34,147 nt of DNA from JBGSUZ01 sp963677505 (lineage in GTDB: Bacteria > Bacillota > Clostridia > Peptostreptococcales > Acidaminobacteraceae): positions 1 to 34,147 of the forward strand of contig CAXXWB010000015.1 in assembly GCA_963677505.2 (NCBI GenBank), in the 5' to 3' direction. Shown here piece by piece: positions 7,588-15,874 of this stretch. The notes beneath the pieces were generated by a model. The model did not search any database. It was not told the DNA's origin and worked only from the letters and a program-made list of their open reading frames with translations. Made by a program: the position numbers and the translations under genes. Numbering within the stretch: position 1 is the stretch's first letter; the number at the start of each line of letters is the position of its first letter.

Positions 7588-8069
7588 TGTTTATCACCTG
7601 CCTTAAAAATTTTGCGGTAATACTGATAAATAATGCTGTTTTCAGTTTTGCCCTTTAGTACTTTAGTGAGTCCTGTACCAATCAACGCCAAAAGGAGAAG
7701 ACCTATTCCTAACTTCTTGTTTGGATAGAGCAGCACTAGTGCCACTGCAAATCCAACAGTAAGTGAAAGTACCGACTCTAAGGCTTCATTTTGACACGCT
7801 GATAGTCCTTTAATAACCTTTGAACCAACAAAGCTTTCCTTAGCCGATTTAGCAAAGAAGCCTTCAATTTTTCCAAATAAACCATCTATGCCTCTTGTAA
7901 TTTTGTAAAACAAACCTGAACTAACTTGGGTTTGGTAGGGCTTTTGATGTTCCTTGGCGTGATGCACTGAAAAATCAAAGTGGAAAAACAGGCTATCGTC
8001 TGCATAACTTTTCAGCTTTCTCAATGCGCGCACAATGAAACTATCGTTTAAAAATGACAATTGTTTCAT
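7584..8069 (-). CDS. Small membrane protein of unknown function in the polysaccharide operon
   Basis: The 161-residue protein is not one I recognise with confidence. Residues 1-95 are soluble and amphipathic, including SGLFYKITRGIDGLFGKIEG and a run of small residues (SKVIKGLSACQNEAL). Two adjacent hydrophobic segments follow at about 101-117 and 120-135, then a short basic tail with IIYQYYRKIF. The start lies one base after the stop of the DUF4330-like gene, preceded by AAGGTG. Its end overlaps the ligase-like gene by 4 bases, so the two are tightly coupled and may form a complex. It could be a split-off N-terminal extension of the ligase. Confidence 0.65.
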   Translation of the reverse strand: MKQLSFLNDSFIVRALRKLKSYADDSLFFHFDFSVHHAKEHQKPYQTQVSSGLFYKITRGIDGLFGKIEGFFAKSAKESFVGSKVIKGLSACQNEALESVLSLTVGFAVALVLLYPNKKLGIGLLLLALIGTGLTKVLKGKTENSIIYQYYRKIFKAGDKQ

Positions 8070-8070
8070 C

Positions 8071-8562
8071 TTACTTCACCTTAAAATCTACAATTTTCGT
8101 AGAGTATTTGTAGAGATTCGATTCTAAGAAGAGCATAAGGCCTTGACGGGCTTCCTGCTTTCCTAATTTGTAAAGTGCGCCCCTTTTAAGCAGTTCTGTT
8201 TCAATCGTCACAAGCGCTTCTTGCTTCGTAGGGTCCACAGAATCTACTGCTTTTCCATTGATATCCGTGCTGGTTGCATATACATCTCTGTATTCAATTT
8301 TCGTCACTGAACCCGTTAATTCTCTTTTATCTTCAGTAATTTTGTCGCCCACTTTAAGGACATCAAAATAACCTTTATCCATGACAATGGAAAGGGTCAA
8401 TTCAACTTTGACATTTTCTTCTGTCGAAGTAATGGAAGCTATTGACTTATCTGTAATTTTTAAAAAAGAGAGGAACAAAAGAAATACCAAAAGCAGAATG
8501 CCTAAAATATCTAAAAGGTTCATTTTGCCAAATAATCTACCTTTATCATCGATTAATTTCAT
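8071..8562 (-). CDS. DUF4330-family membrane-anchored protein (second copy)
   Basis: The opening KLIDDKGRLFGKMNLLDIL is the hallmark of DUF4330, followed by one membrane helix at about 16-36. The rest (37-163) would be outside the cell: a beta-rich domain with VELTLSIVMDKGYFDVLKVGDKI, a GSVTKIEYRDV strand and a closing VTIETELL. The fold resembles the barrel-sandwich domains of export adaptor proteins, but no function is established. It directly abuts a second protein of the same plan upstream: the ATG immediately follows that gene's TAA, and GAGGTG serves as ribosome site. Position among glycosyltransferases and the ligase suggests a part in export or assembly of the polymer. Confidence 0.8.
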   Translation of the reverse strand: MKLIDDKGRLFGKMNLLDILGILLLVFLLFLSFLKITDKSIASITSTEENVKVELTLSIVMDKGYFDVLKVGDKITEDKRELTGSVTKIEYRDVYATSTDINGKAVDSVDPTKQEALVTIETELLKRGALYKLGKQEARQGLMLFLESNLYKYSTKIVDFKVK

Positions 8563-9042
8563 TTAGAGCACCTCTACTTTCTTTACTCGACCATATAACT
8601 CTGAAGTCGATGTTTTCAAATAGAAGTTTGAACCGACTTTAGCACCTTGATTGGCAACTTCCATATAAGGTCCGCTGACAACAGCATTGGCTTTCACTAC
8701 CACAATAGCTGTCTTTTCGTAGTTATCGCCATAGAGCTGTAACACCCCATCTTTGTCAGGCGCTGATTTTGGTGTTGGAATAACTTCTACAGAAACGATC
8801 GTTGCATCTACCAGTTTGTTAGCCGCCATAAGCTGTTCGCCCACTACAAAACCTTCACACATTGCATCCGTAGCAAATTTAGCCTCAAAGGTCAGTAAAA
8901 TTTCTTTTGTATTAGATGGGGCATCTGCCGCCACACTTTCACCCGATTTACCTATATTTAATTTCATAGCCAAAACAGTAACAACTGCAATGACAGCTAA
9001 AATAATCAGTCCATCGAACCAATTCCATTTTTTATTTTTCAT
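8563..9042 (-). CDS. DUF4330-like membrane-anchored protein (first copy)
   Basis: This 159-residue product has the same plan as its downstream neighbour: a short cytoplasmic start (KNKKWNWFDGLIILAVIAVV), one membrane helix at about 10-27, and an external domain containing ILLTFEAKFATDAMCEGFVVGE, an ATIVSVEVIP strand, a TAIVVVKANAVV strand and the closing GSNFYLKTSTSELYGRVKKVEV. It keeps the WFDGLIIL signature but not the KGRLFGK opening, so it is a diverged paralogue. GGAGG lies 6 bases before the ATG. It follows the GT-B gene by 31 bases. The two copies probably act as a heteromer at the membrane; that is inferred from adjacency only. Confidence 0.7.
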   Translation of the reverse strand: MKNKKWNWFDGLIILAVIAVVTVLAMKLNIGKSGESVAADAPSNTKEILLTFEAKFATDAMCEGFVVGEQLMAANKLVDATIVSVEVIPTPKSAPDKDGVLQLYGDNYEKTAIVVVKANAVVSGPYMEVANQGAKVGSNFYLKTSTSELYGRVKKVEVL

Positions 9043-9073
9043 ACCTTGCCTCCAATTGTATCCTTCTAATTAT

Positions 9074-10201
9074 CTATTTTTGTGACAATATTGCTTCATA
9101 AATAGCAATATGACGCATTGCCATGGACTTTGCTGTATGCTTTTCCAAAACCACCTTTCGCAGTGCACTACCTAACTCAGCGCCATACTCAGGTTGATTC
9201 ATTAGTCGAATCATATGTTCGGATAAAGCAGATACATCCCCTGAGGCAAACAACAACCCCGTTTTTTGATCTTCAATCAGTTCAGATACCCCTCCCACAT
9301 TAGATGCAATGGCAGGCTTTCCAAAATAGCCACCTTCCATTAAGACATAAGGGAAAGTTTCATTTAACGATGTCAATATATTGATATCAATGGCATTGTA
9401 AAATTCACCAATGGCTTCAATCCTTCCAAGAAATCGAATACGTTCTTTATACGGACTTTGATCTATTAGGGATTGTAGTTCAGCTTTTAGCTGAGGGTCT
9501 CCGCCACCTGCAATGACAAACAACACATCGTCATGAGTCCTACAAACTTCTATGGCGCTCTTTATGAAAATGTCTAAACCCTTTACTGAATGTATTCTCG
9601 CCACAATGCCAATAATATGAGCATAGGGTGAAGGGTCGATATTAAATTGTTCAAAGAAAGACGACTTAGTATGAACAACGGTGTAGCGATCTACATCTAT
9701 GCCATTGGTGGCAGGATAAATGGCACTTGCCTTAACACCTCTTGTTTTTAGCGTGTCACACATTTTTTGTGATATGCCAATATGATAAGGTATTTTACGA
9801 TAGCACCAGTAATTCATAGACCTTAGAACCATACCCCTCAGAGTGACTGGGTATTCTAATCTGTAGTCGCTATGAGTGGTACTGACACTCTTAATCTTAA
9901 ACCGCTTAAATAAATAGGCACCAATAAGATTGGCTCTTGTCCCATGACTATGAATTAAGTCAAAATGAGTCTTTGCATATTCACCGAATTGATTCACTTC
10001 TTTAAAAAGGTGCTTGGTACCTCCGCTGCCGATGATTCTCACCGGTATACCCAGCCGCTCTGCTTCATGAACAATGGCGCCATCTCTAATGACGACTAAA
10101 GTCAATTCGCACTCTTCTTTTAAAGCTTTGGATAATGTCACAATGTGAGTCATTGCGCCACCGGTATCATTCCCACTGACGATGTGAGCTATTCTCAGCA
10201 T
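9074..10201 (-). CDS. GT-B glycosyltransferase, family 4
   Basis: The 375-residue enzyme opens with RIAHIVSGNDTGGAMTHIVT, the acceptor-side glycine loop of GT4 enzymes, and contains HSHGTRANLIGAYL. It then has the donor-domain strand IIGIVARIHSVKGLDIFIKS and the retaining-enzyme motif E-x7-E in LNETFPYVLMEGG, followed by FGKPAIASNVGGVSELI. It would transfer a sugar from a nucleotide donor to a growing lipid-linked glycan on the cytoplasmic face. The ATG at 10199-10201 is preceded by AGGAGAG; the frame is open 36 codons further up but that part overlaps the preceding gene and lacks a ribosome site. Sugar and linkage are unknown. Confidence 0.9.
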   Translation of the reverse strand: MLRIAHIVSGNDTGGAMTHIVTLSKALKEECELTLVVIRDGAIVHEAERLGIPVRIIGSGGTKHLFKEVNQFGEYAKTHFDLIHSHGTRANLIGAYLFKRFKIKSVSTTHSDYRLEYPVTLRGMVLRSMNYWCYRKIPYHIGISQKMCDTLKTRGVKASAIYPATNGIDVDRYTVVHTKSSFFEQFNIDPSPYAHIIGIVARIHSVKGLDIFIKSAIEVCRTHDDVLFVIAGGGDPQLKAELQSLIDQSPYKERIRFLGRIEAIGEFYNAIDINILTSLNETFPYVLMEGGYFGKPAIASNVGGVSELIEDQKTGLLFASGDVSALSEHMIRLMNQPEYGAELGSALRKVVLEKHTAKSMAMRHIAIYEAILSQK

Positions 10202-10211
10202 ATTTACTCTC

Positions 10212-11462
10212 CTAGTTGGACCCTTTAAAGATTTTAGACAACTGTTCGGTCTGTTTCTTTCGGCTGAAGGTCTGTATTTCGTCCCACTTCGGGTTATGCT
10301 GAATACCAACCTTTTTCCATGCCGTATAATATTGAATCAGACTGTTTTTAATGCCTTCAACATCTTCAGTGCCTACAACAGTTCCCGTCTCAGTTTGTTC
10401 AATAACCTGAGCCGCCGCCCCTTTTGGCGGAACAATTGCCAAAATAGGTCGATTGACATTGATATACTCAAAGATTTTCCCTGTATAGAAATTTTCTGAA
10501 CCCTTGCCCGATCCAATGACCAGCAGTAAAATCTGAGATTTCATTAGCATTTCAATGCTTTGCTTGTGAGGCAAGTAACCATATTGTTTCATAACGCCTT
10601 CTAAATTGTAGGCTTTTGCATATTCGTTCATAACACTTTCGTAGATGTTTCCAACAATACGAATTTCTAAATCATTCTTATCCATACTGCCCGCATCGAT
10701 TGCCAGCTTTAGTCCGTCTAGAAATTCATTTAAATTTCTTCTGCCGTAGAGGGAGCCCGAGTAAGTAATGACAAACTTTTCATTGTCTGCCTGAACATTT
10801 TCAAGGCCAGTAAAATCGTCGCTGTCATATCCGTTAGGAATAAACGTTGAACGATTTTCAAGTCTTGAGTTATCCTTCACAAAATTCTTCAGCATAAACG
10901 GGGTATTCGTGACCAGATAGTCACAATTAGAAGTCACTTCATACTCCATTTTTTTCTCTGCTCCAAGGCGAAGTTTCATATATAGACTGTCTAAATGATA
11001 AGGATTATTGGTCCACTCATCTCTAAAATCAACAACCCATCTGAGGTGGGGCATTTTCTTTTTAAGGTATACACCCATTAGGTGGCTGCTGTAGGGAAAT
11101 GATGTGGTATAAATTAACTTAATGCCTTCGGCTTCAATGAGCTTAGCCACCTTGTCACGGTTCAACCGATACCAGAAATATTCTGGGTCGGGAGAAACCA
11201 TTTTTAGTCCGATAAATTTCATAGGAAGTCGCATAAGGCCCTTATGGTTCACAAGGTCATAGCTTTTAAGTCTATGAATTTTCAAGTCCTTTGGCAGGTC
11301 ATGAAGAAGGGACTCATCAACTAAAGTCCCTTTATACTCCTTTGTTACCACGATAGGTTCATATCCGAACTCAGGCAGGTATTTTGTAAATTTTATGCTT
11401 CTTTGAACGCCAGCCCCACCCATGGGTGGAAATTCATTGGCGATGATGAGTACCTTCTCCAT
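10212..11462 (-). CDS. GT-B glycosyltransferase (GT4-like)
   Basis: This 416-residue protein begins KVLIIANEFPPMGGAGVQR, the usual N-terminal glycine-rich loop of a GT4-like enzyme, with the acceptor-domain pieces IYTTSFPYSSHLMGVYL and VVDFRDEWTNNPY. The donor half has VITYSGSLYGRRNLNEFLDG, IRIVGNIY and SENFYTGKIFEYINVNRPI, where a GKIFEYI element replaces the standard E-x7-E. Enzymes of this form are common in exopolysaccharide and teichuronic-type clusters. I choose the ATG at 11460-11462, just after the dehydrogenase stop; a GTG three codons earlier overlaps that stop. The ribosome site is weak, so translation probably depends on coupling. Confidence 0.88.
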   Translation of the reverse strand: MEKVLIIANEFPPMGGAGVQRSIKFTKYLPEFGYEPIVVTKEYKGTLVDESLLHDLPKDLKIHRLKSYDLVNHKGLMRLPMKFIGLKMVSPDPEYFWYRLNRDKVAKLIEAEGIKLIYTTSFPYSSHLMGVYLKKKMPHLRWVVDFRDEWTNNPYHLDSLYMKLRLGAEKKMEYEVTSNCDYLVTNTPFMLKNFVKDNSRLENRSTFIPNGYDSDDFTGLENVQADNEKFVITYSGSLYGRRNLNEFLDGLKLAIDAGSMDKNDLEIRIVGNIYESVMNEYAKAYNLEGVMKQYGYLPHKQSIEMLMKSQILLLVIGSGKGSENFYTGKIFEYINVNRPILAIVPPKGAAAQVIEQTETGTVVGTEDVEGIKNSLIQYYTAWKKVGIQHNPKWDEIQTFSRKKQTEQLSKIFKGSN

Positions 11463-11463
11463 A

Positions 11464-11910
11464 TTACGCACGCCCTAAAATAGTCACTTCAAATCCCTTT
11501 GCTTTTAAAGCTTCTTCGTCGAAGAAGTTTCTTGTATCATAAACACGCTTTTGCTTCATAAGGGATGCAATTTTATCAAAATCTAAGTCTTTGAAGGCAT
11601 CGTGATGTACACCAAGAACTAAAAGATCTGCATCTTTCACGGCATCGTATACATCTTCAACCAATTCTCCATTTTGTGGTGCATAGGGATCGTGTTGAGC
11701 CAAGGTATACGAAGTATGACCTTTCAACTCATTGACAAGATCAACCAATGGGCTTTCTCTCATGTCATCAATATTTGGCTTATAAGTAAGACCGAGAATT
11801 GCCACTTTTTCATGACCTTCTGGGCATAAATTTTTAATACGAGACATAACGTGTTCAGGCATGCTGTCGTTCGTTTGTCTCGCCAATTTGATGATCTTCG
11901 CTTCTTCGTC
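11464..11910 (-). pseudogene. Nucleotide-sugar dehydrogenase, C-terminal part (frameshifted gene)
   Basis: This piece carries the UDP-binding domain of the UDP-ManNAc/UDP-GlcNAc 6-dehydrogenase family: EAKIIKLARQTNDSMPEHV, the strand VAILGLTYKPNIDDMRESP, and the end domain LAQHDPYA...YDAVKDADLLVLGVHHDAF and VYDTRNFFD. It is in the same frame as the N-terminal piece at 11983-12735. In between, about 75 bases are read in another frame, bounded by one extra base at 11985-11987 and one missing base at about 11904-11916. That segment holds the catalytic motif GPGVGGHCLAVDPW, whose Cys codon is at 11946-11948. Restoring both bases gives one 423-residue enzyme. An internal start at 11886 would give only a non-catalytic fragment. 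Confidence 0.8.
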
Positions 11911-11982
11911 TCTTTCTCAACGATGAACCAAGGGTCAACTGCAAGACAGTGTCCGCCAACACCTGGTCCAGGTTGGTGAAGG

Positions 11983-12735
11983 TTAAACGCGTGGGTGCTT
12001 GTTAGAAAGTTCAATAACTTCCCAAGCATTGATGCCCATATTTTCACAGAGTTTCGCCAATTCGTTTGCAAGGGCAATGTTCACGTCTCTGAACGTATTT
12101 TCCATGAGTTTACACATTTCCGCCGTTTTTGAATCTGTAGGGAAAATTTCTCCCTTGACGAAAATCTCATAAAGTTTCTTAACTTCTACAGTAGAGGCTT
12201 CGTTAATCCCGCCAACGATTCTGTTGTTTTCAACCAATTCAATCAAGATTCTACCTGGGATAACTCTTTCAGGAGAATGGGCTACGAAAACGTCTTCCCC
12301 AATGTTCAGACCTGATTTTTTAAGAATTGGCACGATAATATCTTCAGTTGATCCTGGAGGCGATGTAGACTCCAATACAACAATATTTCCTTTTCTAAGA
12401 TGTGGCACAATAGCTTCTGTAGCACTTGCCACATAGCTCATGTCTGCCCCTTTGTTTGCCAAAATTGGCGTTGGTACCGCAATGATAAACACATCTGATT
12501 CTTCCATTTGTGTGGAAGCTTTTAATCTGCCAGAAGTCACCACTTGGCTGACCAAGTCATCTAAGTAAGGCTCCTCAATAGTGATTTCACCTTTGTTAAG
12601 GGCATCTACTACACGTTGATTCACATCATAGCCTAAAACCTGTACGCCATTGCTAGCAAACATGGCAGCTGTCGGAAGACCAATATAACCAAGTCCGATG
12701 ACTGTCATTTTCAAATCACTTTTACGATTTACCAT
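11983..12735 (-). pseudogene. Nucleotide-sugar dehydrogenase, N-terminal part (frameshifted gene)
   Basis: The 250 residues contain the NAD-binding Rossmann domain (TVIGLGYIGLP at 11-21, YDVNQRVVDALNKG), the strand VFIIAVPTPI, VVLESTSPPGSTED, the family marker HSPERVIPGR, and the helical linker ENTFRDVNIALANELAKLCE. This matches WecC/WbpA-type enzymes that oxidise UDP-N-acetylhexosamines to uronic acids with NAD. UDP-glucose dehydrogenase is less likely because of the NKGADMSYV substrate region. GGGAGG lies 10 bases before the ATG. The frame stops at TAA in CGCGTTTAAC, where CGCGTTAAC would continue into the catalytic segment. A uronic acid is therefore the expected component of the polymer if the gene is intact in the organism. 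Confidence 0.85.
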
Positions 12736-12822
12736 ATGTTTTTTCCTCCCTGGGGAATTTAATTTCTATACTAACTGTTAAGGGGTGTTACCTTTCCCAT
12801 TTAAACAAAATAACCAATTTAT

Positions 12823-12831
12823 ATCATACCA
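12823..12831 (-). promoter_or_regulatory. Candidate extended -10 promoter of the polysaccharide operon
   Basis: On the minus strand TGGTATGAT fits an extended -10 element (TG-n-TATnAT) about 85 bases before the dehydrogenase ATG, in a 160-base AT-rich gap. No good -35 is visible, which extended -10 promoters can lack. Confidence 0.4.
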
Positions 12832-12897
12832 TAAAACCCGAAAATCGTGTTTATTTTAGCCGATTTGTCACCAATTTGTTTATCAATTAACAATCTT

Positions 12898-13095
12898 CTA
12901 ATAAAGAGGTGCTATTTGGTATACTCTATAAGCTTCTGTCTCAGTCACTAAGCGGACTTTGGCAATTTCCTCAAGTTGTTCAGGACTGTAAATGTAATTG
13001 GGGTCGTGACCTTTAAACCATATGAGATAAGCTTCTTTTTCCTGTTGAAGGTCCTTCTCCATGAAAGCCTTTCCATAAAGGTCTATCCCTTCCAA
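12898..13095 (-). pseudogene. C-terminal tail of the membrane glycosyltransferase, out of frame
   Basis: This 65-residue piece (GIDLYGKAFMEKDLQQEKEA, then YLIWFKGHDPNYIYSPEQLEEI and a final EAYRVYQIAPLY) is the usual extracytoplasmic end of PMT/ArnT-like membrane glycosyltransferases, where a final sentence of beta strands reads like a stress on the residue's identity. It lies one frame away from the 467-residue gene at 13097, which stops in ACTCCCTAAA; removing one C of the CCC run joins the two as TPKLEGIDLYGKAF. There is no ribosome site of its own. It is best read as the last part of one protein of about 533 residues. Confidence 0.75.
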
Positions 13096-13096
13096 T

Positions 13097-14500
13097 TTAG
13101 GGAGTGTAGTAACATGCTACTCCTGCATATAAATTAATTAGGTCTGCCCGATTACTATAAAGCCTGCTTTCACCGTACTGGGCTTTGATTTGGTCAAAAA
13201 TACGAGCTTCTTGCCACTCTGCCACATTAGCGCCACCTACTCCAGTTGCAAGAGATGTTTTCATTATTCTGTATTCATTATACACATTGGGAAGTTGCCA
13301 TAAAAATAAGCATACCAAAAGGAGCGCACCTATTTTGATGTTATCTAATCCCTCAAAACATAAAGCAATCAACCAGACAAACATGAAGATCAAAGGTAAA
13401 TAGATCGGCTGTAAATACCGAGCATCGATTGGGTCAAAATTCACAGCCGAGGCGGAGGCAATCATATAGATGAGATAAACCGCCGCAAAACAAGCCACAG
13501 TCAACCATGAAAAAGCCAGTCTGCTCCCCTTCGAATAATAAGCGTCATTCCCTGCTCCAAAATTGGTGACAGATTGAATGGCAGCGGTATTGTGTGCTCC
13601 CTGTCTCTTTGCCTTCCTAGAAGCAATGACCAAAAGAATAGCTGTTAGTATTAAAAAGACCAACCCGCCGTAATGACCGACATGAGGTAAAATCCCTTCC
13701 CATGCTGGCAATATCCACTGCTTAAGTACATTTGCCGCCAGCATAATGTTTTCGGATAGAGAACGAAGAGATTCAGTTCTCATCCCCATAAGGGTCCCTG
13801 AAAGCATGTAGTTGCTTGTTACATTTAAAATAAAAGGCACTGTGCCAAAAGCGCCGAAAATAAAGGTTCTGACAACCCGTTCTTTAAAAGTGCCTCTTGC
13901 CAGCATTAAGCAAATGCACATAGCGATCACATAGGTGGCCCCTGCGTAGCGAAGTAGTACTGAAAGCCCTGCCAATATCCCTGCAAAAGCGGCGTAGCGC
14001 TTCATTGTTGGGTATTCATAGGCACGAATAACGCCATAAATAATCCATATGCCAAGGAGTGTGAAAAGTGGTTCTGTCCAAAAGTAACTGCTTTGGTCAA
14101 AAGTTGGAAATGAAGAAAGGACCAATAAAGAGGTTATGGTCGCCATAAATCGGCTTCTGGTTACATGTTGGGTTACATAGGCAGCTGAAAAAATACTGGC
14201 ACCAAAGACGATGGCGTTAAAGAACCTCGCCGTCTGTAAAATATCTAACCCTATTTTGTCAACAACCCCAAACAAAAATGGAAAGAGAATAGGCCACTGA
14301 ATAATAGGAGAGGGGTAGCCAAAATATTGAAAACCGTTGCCCTCAGAAAAGGACTGAGCCGCAAAGTAATAGGAAATAGAGTCATGGGTCAACCCTGCTC
14401 CATATAAGGACGTTCTTAGAATAACCAGCCCTATCCCTAGGAGGGACAAAAACAGTGGAACCCAGTTCATAGGTTTGTGATTCAATGATTGACGATTCAT
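13097..14500 (-). CDS. PMT/ArnT-like membrane glycosyltransferase (truncated by a frameshift)
   Basis: The 467 residues hold about ten hydrophobic segments. The first external loop has GLTHDSISYYFAAQSFSEG, matching the acidic catalytic loop that follows the first membrane helix in GT39/ArnT-type enzymes, which use polyprenyl-phosphate sugars on the outer face of the membrane. Later segments include FPTFDQSSYFWTEPLFTLLG and AVNFDPIDARYLQPIYLPL. AAGGAG lies 7 bases before the ATG. The gene stands 160 bases upstream of the dehydrogenase on the same strand and is probably part of the same locus, but has its own start region downstream of a terminator at 14566-14600. The soluble tail is displaced into another frame (12898-13095). 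Confidence 0.8.
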   Translation of the reverse strand: MNRQSLNHKPMNWVPLFLSLLGIGLVILRTSLYGAGLTHDSISYYFAAQSFSEGNGFQYFGYPSPIIQWPILFPFLFGVVDKIGLDILQTARFFNAIVFGASIFSAAYVTQHVTRSRFMATITSLLVLSSFPTFDQSSYFWTEPLFTLLGIWIIYGVIRAYEYPTMKRYAAFAGILAGLSVLLRYAGATYVIAMCICLMLARGTFKERVVRTFIFGAFGTVPFILNVTSNYMLSGTLMGMRTESLRSLSENIMLAANVLKQWILPAWEGILPHVGHYGGLVFLILTAILLVIASRKAKRQGAHNTAAIQSVTNFGAGNDAYYSKGSRLAFSWLTVACFAAVYLIYMIASASAVNFDPIDARYLQPIYLPLIFMFVWLIALCFEGLDNIKIGALLLVCLFLWQLPNVYNEYRIMKTSLATGVGGANVAEWQEARIFDQIKAQYGESRLYSNRADLINLYAGVACYYTP

Positions 14501-14565
14501 CGGAATGCTCCTTATCAGATGGGATTATTTTTGTTATTTCTTATAAATATAAAATACGGAAACAT

Positions 14566-14600
14566 AAAAAAAGTAATGGGTCATTAACCCATTACTTTTA
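14566..14600. terminator. Terminator of the two-component operon
   Basis: AAAAGTAATGGGT pairs with ACCCATTACTTTT around a short loop. T and A runs on both sides allow action in either direction. It follows the histidine kinase gene on the minus strand by about 50 bases. Confidence 0.85.
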
Positions 14601-14650
14601 TTTTAGCACTTGTATTGAACAGTGACTAGTATAGCATACTCTAATTCATC

Positions 14651-15874
14651 TTAAAAGAGTACTTGGAAGGTTGTCCCGTCTTTTTCATTGCTAGAAACAC
14701 TGATTTTGCCGTTATGGGTTTCCACAATGGTACTGGCAATAGCTAGACCTAACCCATAGCCCCCTGTTTCTCTTGTTCTGGCACTCTCCGCTCTATAAAA
14801 GCGGTCGAAGATATGGGCTAAATGCTCTTCTGAAATAGGGACACCTGTATTGTTGATTTTTAGCAAAATACCTTCTGGCTGCTTTTTCAAACTGACTTTA
14901 ATACGCCCACCCTTACCTGCGTACTTGCAAGCATTGTCAATAAGGATGACGCCCAGCTGTCTAAGTTGGCCTTCATTGCCTGCTAGATTTAAATCAGATG
15001 CAATATCCGTTTCTATTTCTACACCCGATTCAAAAGCTACCGACTCAAAGGGGAGAATGGTGCTCCAGAGCACATCGCTGATATTTATCTCAGATTGTAG
15101 CGACGGCTTATGTTCAGAGTCATATTTGGCTAGAAACAGCAAATCATCTACCAATTTTTTCATGCGGTTGGCCTCTGCTTGAGTATACTCCACCCATTTT
15201 GACTGTGCCTTAATAGTCTCCTCTTTATGAGATAACAAGATTCCCGTATTGGCCAAGATAACCGTTAGTGGTGTTTTTAGTTCATGAGAAGCATCGGCAA
15301 CAAAACGTTTTTGCTTTTCCCAGGCTTCGTCTACTGGTTTTAAAGCCCACTTTGCCAAATAGAGACTGACTAAGAAAAAGGCTCCGAGGGCGCCTAAACC
15401 TACCAAACTCATTGTGGAAAACAAATTGGTCATTCGCTCAAGTTCACGGTTCATATCAGCAAAGGCAATTTTTGTTCCTTCTGGCGTAACCCTTACCAAA
15501 TATCTGAGTTGAGAATCCCAAAAGACGCCAACTTCTTGGCCTGAATCAAGAGCGGCTATGGTTACCTCTTTTACAAATTCATCTGTTACGCTGACATTTT
15601 CCTTTGAAATTGATATAACAACCCCATTCTCATCCACTAGAACGCTAAAGACTGGAATAAAAGGATCTCTGCGACTATCTACTTTCCTTCCAATTTCCAT
15701 TTTGGGCGGTTCCATATTCATTTGTCTTCCAATGGCTTTTTCCATTGCAAACATACTTTCTTGTTTGACTTCCTCATAACTGAAAAGACCAATACATACA
15801 AACACGATGATTAAAACCACACTGACTAAACTCATGTTAATCAGCACAAATTTCCTTTTCAGTTTTGGAATCAT
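14651..15874 (-). CDS. Sensor histidine kinase (OmpR-partner type)
   Basis: The 407-residue kinase has membrane helices at about 11-31 and 151-174, flanking a roughly 120-residue external sensor with the PAS-like pieces FIPVFSVLVDENGVVISIS and LVRVTPEGTKIAFAD. The cytoplasmic part has a HisKA domain with phospho-accepting His197 in ADASHELKTPLT, then an HATPase with LIDNACKYAGKGG, FDRFYRAESART and GGYGLGLAIAS. A separate HAMP domain is not evident; the linker after TM2 is short. Its ATG overlaps the response-regulator stop (ATGA), so the two are made together. The signal is unknown. The divergent surface operon at 16791 is the most obvious target. Confidence 0.92.
   Translation of the reverse strand: MIPKLKRKFVLINMSLVSVVLIIVFVCIGLFSYEEVKQESMFAMEKAIGRQMNMEPPKMEIGRKVDSRRDPFIPVFSVLVDENGVVISISKENVSVTDEFVKEVTIAALDSGQEVGVFWDSQLRYLVRVTPEGTKIAFADMNRELERMTNLFSTMSLVGLGALGAFFLVSLYLAKWALKPVDEAWEKQKRFVADASHELKTPLTVILANTGILLSHKEETIKAQSKWVEYTQAEANRMKKLVDDLLFLAKYDSEHKPSLQSEINISDVLWSTILPFESVAFESGVEIETDIASDLNLAGNEGQLRQLGVILIDNACKYAGKGGRIKVSLKKQPEGILLKINNTGVPISEEHLAHIFDRFYRAESARTRETGGYGLGLAIASTIVETHNGKISVSSNEKDGTTFQVLF

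Noticed and set aside
10202..10309. Longer N-terminus for the GT-B enzyme at 9074
   Set aside because: The extra 36 codons overlap the preceding gene, have basic low-quality sequence and no ribosome site, while AGGAGAG precedes the ATG at 10201.
11983..11990. Programmed frameshift in the nucleotide-sugar dehydrogenase (GTT-TAA-C)
   Set aside because: A second, opposite shift would also be needed 75 bases later with no slippery heptamer or stimulator visible; a simple indel is more likely, and this family is not known to use frameshifting.
12740..12897. Riboswitch or leader RNA before the polysaccharide operon
   Set aside because: No convincing nested stems or known conserved elements were seen; only a candidate extended -10.
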